In this document: positions 23,491 through 24,686 of the stretch, piece by piece
How the letters are laid out: the number at the start of each line of letters is the position of its first letter
Numbering within the stretch: position 1 is the stretch's first letter
Origin: Acidobacteriota bacterium
Lineage (GTDB): Bacteria; Acidobacteriota; Terriglobia; Bryobacterales; JACQDG01
DNA length: 24,686 nt
Direction of reading: 5' to 3'
NCBI GenBank assembly: GCA_016201185.1
Contig: JACQDG010000388.1
Location: 1-24,686, forward strand
The notes under the pieces: model-generated
Seen by the model: only the letters and a program-made list of their open reading frames with translations
Database searches by the model: none
What the model was told of the DNA's origin: nothing
Program-made: the position numbers and the translations under genes

Positions 23491-24686
23491 ATGCGTGTCC
23501 CCCGCTTATTGTTTTTCCCCTTCCTTCTGTTTCCCTTTAGCCTGTCTGCTTCAGACATACATCTGCGGTATGCCCGCATGAGCCTGGCCGAAGGCTCGGT
23601 GGCGGTGGAGCAGCCGGTGACCGGGGAGAGGATCCAGGGGGAGCGCAACCTGCCGGTGGGCCAGGGCGCCTGGATCGAAACCGACGTGGGAGGCAGGGCG
23701 GAAGTCGAGCTCGATGAAGGCAGCTTCATCCGGCTAGGGCCGGGGTCGCTGGCCGAGCTTTCAGACTTGACCCGGCTCTCCACGGGCCAGCGGATCACTC
23801 TCGTTTCCCTGGAGCGCGGCACCCTCTATGCCACCGGCGAGCCGAAGGGCCTGGATGCTCTTCTGGTCGTGGCCCCGGGCCTGCAAGTGACGTTCCTGGC
23901 CGGCTCGCGCTTGCGCGTTGAGGCGGGCGAGGAAACAAGCATCGTGGCGGTGATCGAGGGACGGGTGCGCTTCAGCTCGCGCGCCGCGGAGCTGGATCTG
24001 AAAGAAGGGCAGACCGTCAACGTCGATCCGCAGGCGGTGGACCGCTTTCAGTTGTTTCGCGAGCTGACGCCTGCGGAGCTCGACAAGTGGAGCGAACAGC
24101 GCGACCGGGAAGCCGGCGAGCGGGGCCAAGGGACGAGACTGGCCGGCTTTGCCGGAGGGCTGGGCGAGCTGGATGCCAGTGGGAAATGGATGGAAGCGCC
24201 GGAGCTGGGTAAGGTCTGGCAGCCGCGCGTGGCCGAAGGATGGACGCCGTTCCACACGGGGCGGTGGCGCTGGTACGATGCGCTGGCGTACACGTGGGTG
24301 TCGGCGGAAGCGTGGGGCTGGTTTCCCTATCACTATGGGCGATGGGCGTATTTGACGCCCGGCGGCTGGGTGTGGGCGCCGCCCACAGACCCTGTGAGCG
24401 ACGGCTTCCATCCCGGCGCGGCGTACTGGCTCCGCGGGGCGGGATTTGTTGGCTGGGGACCGCTCGTGCCCGGCGAACAGTGGCGCGGGACCGCGCCGTC
24501 CCTTTACTCGGCGGCCAACACCACATTCGCTGCCTATCAAGCCGGCGCGCGGGTTCTGGACCCGGAGCGCGTGCCGCCGCTGCCGAGAGATCCACGGGCG
24601 GCCGGCCAGTTTCTGGCGGCCCTGCCCGCGCCGCCCCCACTGCCGGCTATCAGCGCGGCCACCCGCCGGAAGACCCGCGTGGGAAC
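23491..24686 (+). CDS. Secreted FecR-domain protein with tryptophan-rich (DUF6600-like) repeats, cut by the right edge
   Basis: The frame is open from ATG 23491 to the end of the window (398 codons), so the C-terminus is missing. Residues 1-20 form a signal peptide (MRVPRLLFFPFLLF core, cleavage near SLSAS). Residues about 25-180 form a FecR-type beta-rich domain, with GSVAVEQ, AWIETDVGGRAEVELDEGSFIRLGPGS and FLAGSRLRVEAG segments. A charged linker (ELDKWSEQRDREAGER) follows, then a region rich in Trp, Tyr and Gly at about 230-330, with HTGRWRWYD, WGWFPYHYGRWAYL and GGWVWAPP. This fits DUF6600, found next to FecR domains in Acidobacteriota surface proteins of unknown role. A proline-rich tail begins near residue 365. 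No iron-uptake sigma factor or TonB receptor is nearby, so it is probably not a FecR-type signal transducer. Confidence 0.82.
   Translation, partial: MRVPRLLFFPFLLFPFSLSASDIHLRYARMSLAEGSVAVEQPVTGERIQGERNLPVGQGAWIETDVGGRAEVELDEGSFIRLGPGSLAELSDLTRLSTGQRITLVSLERGTLYATGEPKGLDALLVVAPGLQVTFLAGSRLRVEAGEETSIVAVIEGRVRFSSRAAELDLKEGQTVNVDPQAVDRFQLFRELTPAELDKWSEQRDREAGERGQGTRLAGFAGGLGELDASGKWMEAPELGKVWQPRVAEGWTPFHTGRWRWYDALAYTWVSAEAWGWFPYHYGRWAYLTPGGWVWAPPTDPVSDGFHPGAAYWLRGAGFVGWGPLVPGEQWRGTAPSLYSAANTTFAAYQAGARVLDPERVPPLPRDPRAAGQFLAALPAPPPLPAISAATRRKTRVG

Overview
The window is GC-rich bacterial chromosome with closely packed genes. It has no rRNA, tRNA, CRISPR array, insertion sequence or phage gene that I can see. 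The gene set points to a soil-type Acidobacteriota, perhaps the Bryobacterales/Solibacter side: a secreted DUF1326 protein, a FecR plus tryptophan-rich (DUF6600-like) surface protein, a Tat-exported molybdenum hydroxylase, and exported amidohydrolase and methyltransferase proteins. That assignment is an inference from gene content and has not been tested.

Layout. (1) 1-3015, minus strand: a possible gene edge at 1-52, then a methyltransferase (2197-3015) followed by a GT39-like membrane glycosyltransferase (223-2160). (2) 3065-5457, plus strand: an exported methyltransferase and an exported YtcJ-type amidohydrolase. (3) 5476-10945, minus strand, read from right to left: a three-subunit molybdenum hydroxylase (Tat-exported 2Fe-2S subunit, Mo subunit, FAD subunit), an unrecognised 72-residue five-cysteine protein coupled to it, a secreted DUF1326 protein, and an unrecognised secreted protein. 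(4) 11151-12172, minus strand: a PilZ protein and an exported TlpA-like thioredoxin. (5) 12240-16752, plus strand: a 971-residue FAD/Fe-S dehydrogenase of the YdiJ type and a glutamate dehydrogenase, separated by a 334-base non-coding stretch with a terminator-like structure and two abutting hairpins. (6) 16784-20229: a minus-strand nitrilase diverging from a DeoC/FbaB-type class I aldolase, which is followed by a second GT39-like membrane protein. (7) 20342-24686: a FliA-type sigma factor, RNase R on the minus strand with its stop codon overlapping that of the sigma gene, and a FecR-domain surface protein cut by the right edge.

How the genes may work together. The Mo hydroxylase resembles the periplasmic aldehyde oxidase PaoABC in subunit sizes and in the Tat signal on the 2Fe-2S subunit, but its FAD subunit lacks most of the cysteines that bind the extra 4Fe-4S cluster of that group, and a cysteine-rich small protein is coupled to the operon. 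The YdiJ-like dehydrogenase, glutamate dehydrogenase and nitrilase could all meet at 2-oxoglutarate, ammonia and glutamate. PilZ, FliA, the two glycosyltransferases and the FecR protein are surface or motility functions but do not form one operon.

Regulation. Several promoters share an extended -10 core, TGnTACAAT. Four genes have a -10-like hexamer 6-9 bases before the ATG and no usable ribosome binding site, so they may be translated from leaderless mRNAs. No clearly new defence or mobile system is present. The best candidates for something undescribed are the Mo-hydroxylase cluster with its small cysteine-rich partner, the apparent CTG start of the sigma factor, and the hairpin that covers the fecR ribosome binding site.
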